The notes under the pieces are model-generated. The model made no database searches. It saw nothing but the letters and a program-made list of their open reading frames with translations, and was not told the origin of the DNA. Both the position numbers and the translations under genes were made by a program. From contig NZ_FOYQ01000001.1 of assembly GCF_900115205.1 (NCBI RefSeq), positions 1,577,240-1,641,239 on the forward strand: a stretch of DNA of 64,000 bases, in the 5' to 3' direction. This DNA is from Robiginitalea myxolifaciens. GTDB taxonomy: Bacteria > Bacteroidota > Bacteroidia > Flavobacteriales > Flavobacteriaceae. This document shows, piece by piece, positions 63,514-64,000 of this stretch. The first letter of the stretch is position 1. Every line of letters begins with the position of its first letter.

Positions 63514-64000
63514 ATGGGGGCTTTGGTGTCGAATCGGGGACTTTTCGGGACTATAGCCGCAATATTGCTGCTGATGACTACCGCGCCCTTACATGCCCAG
63601 TTGCGGGCAGAACCACCCGATTGGTGGCTCGGAATGAACAATCCGAAACTGCAATTGATGGTCATTGGGGAAGGTATTGGCAGAACTACGCCATCCCTGG
63701 ATTATACCGGGGTAAGTCTGGACGCCTGGCACACAGCCACCAGCCCCAACTACCTTTTTCTCGATCTGATTATTGGTCCGGAAGCCTCAGCGGGGACCCT
63801 TCCCCTTAGATTTGTATTTCCCGACGGACGCAGCGAAAACCTGAGTTATCCGTTACAGGAACGGGAACGTCCGGCCAGCGCCTATACCGGCTTTGATGCC
63901 ACAGATGTAATTTACCTGATTACGCCGGATCGGTTTGCCAATGGAAATCCTGAGAACGACCGTTGGCCCGGGATGCGGGAGCAAAAAGTCGATCGGACCG
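63514..64000 (+). CDS. glycoside hydrolase family 13 enzyme, N-terminal part (cut by window end)
   Basis: ATG 63514 opens a frame that continues through the end of the window (162 codons). It begins with a signal peptide (about 1-29, ending PLHAQ) and continues with a beta-sandwich domain (DWWLGMNNPKLQLMVIG, typical of the N-terminal domain of cyclomaltodextrinases and neopullulanases) and the start of the catalytic barrel (DVIYLITPDRFANGNP). It would cut maltodextrins in the periplasm or at the surface. It starts 3 bp after the GH65 stop, so it is in the same operon. Confidence 0.87.
   Translation, partial: MGALVSNRGLFGTIAAILLLMTTAPLHAQLRAEPPDWWLGMNNPKLQLMVIGEGIGRTTPSLDYTGVSLDAWHTATSPNYLFLDLIIGPEASAGTLPLRFVFPDGRSENLSYPLQERERPASAYTGFDATDVIYLITPDRFANGNPENDRWPGMREQKVDRT

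Noticed and set aside
1-64000. Signs of prophage, insertion sequence, integrative element, tRNA or rRNA
   Set aside because: No integrase, transposase, terminal inverted repeat, cloverleaf-like segment or ribosomal RNA stretch could be recognised on either strand by reading; a tRNAscan or Rfam search would settle the RNA question.

Overview
The window reads as chromosomal DNA of a marine Flavobacteriaceae bacterium (Bacteroidota) with roughly 50% GC. The grounds are SusC/SusD outer-membrane proteins, type IX secretion (T9SS) sorting-domain proteins, DUF4271 and DUF4296 proteins, several Bacteroidota-type -7 elements (TAnnTTTG), few clear Shine-Dalgarno sequences, and many lipoproteins with short lipoboxes. 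I cannot name the species; a Robiginitalea- or Muricauda-like genus would fit. No tRNA, rRNA, CRISPR array, insertion sequence or prophage was seen.

Layout. 1-3.6 kb: 3' end of alanine dehydrogenase, a YugP-type zinc peptidase, an Lrp/AsnC regulator, a saccharopine-dehydrogenase-family enzyme and a DUF423 membrane protein. 3.7-16 kb: pckA; a reverse-strand group (GT39 glycosyltransferase, DUF4271, hemD); a forward group (polyprenol-phosphate-sugar synthase, dihydroorotase, DUF4296 lipoprotein); an SDR epimerase, tyrS, an ankyrin-like protein, a LuxE-like protein and two tiny T9SS sorting-domain proteins. 16-25 kb: a PhoB-like two-component pair, trmB, a LysE exporter, an alkyltransferase-like protein, an Fe-S/electron-transfer group (Mrp, NfuA-like, ferredoxin reductase, 2Fe-2S ferredoxin) and a secreted penicillin-acylase-family lipoprotein. 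25-40 kb: a GntP permease with a D-threonine-aldolase-like enzyme, a membrane acyltransferase, a membrane-anchored AraC regulator coupled to a phosphoesterase, a large GAF protein, an HD-PycTM fusion, a phosphoesterase fused to an outer-membrane barrel, a beta-propeller lipoprotein and a sodium:solute symporter.

41.7-54.1 kb: the most distinctive region. One tightly packed reverse-strand operon holds three giant paralogous FG-GAP/VCBS + ASPIC/UnbV lipoproteins, a lipoprotein vanadium-dependent haloperoxidase with all inspected active-site residues, and a membrane-anchored SRPBCC/GyrI-like protein. Directly upstream, behind a strong terminator, lies a SusC/SusD pair.

54.3-64 kb: an alpha-glucan utilisation locus. 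SusC/SusD run leftward. A LacI regulator, beta-phosphoglucomutase, GH65 maltose-phosphorylase-like enzyme and a GH13 enzyme cut by the window edge run rightward. The 397-bp divergent region holds a perfect 18-bp LacI-type palindrome, a Bacteroidota promoter with both elements, and an inverted repeat followed by a T-run in the susC leader. Oligosaccharide would be imported by SusCD, trimmed by GH13, split by GH65 to glucose and beta-glucose-1-phosphate, and passed to glycolysis by the mutase. A very similar one-mismatch palindrome lies in the first codons of pckA, hinting that one sugar regulator may also control gluconeogenesis.
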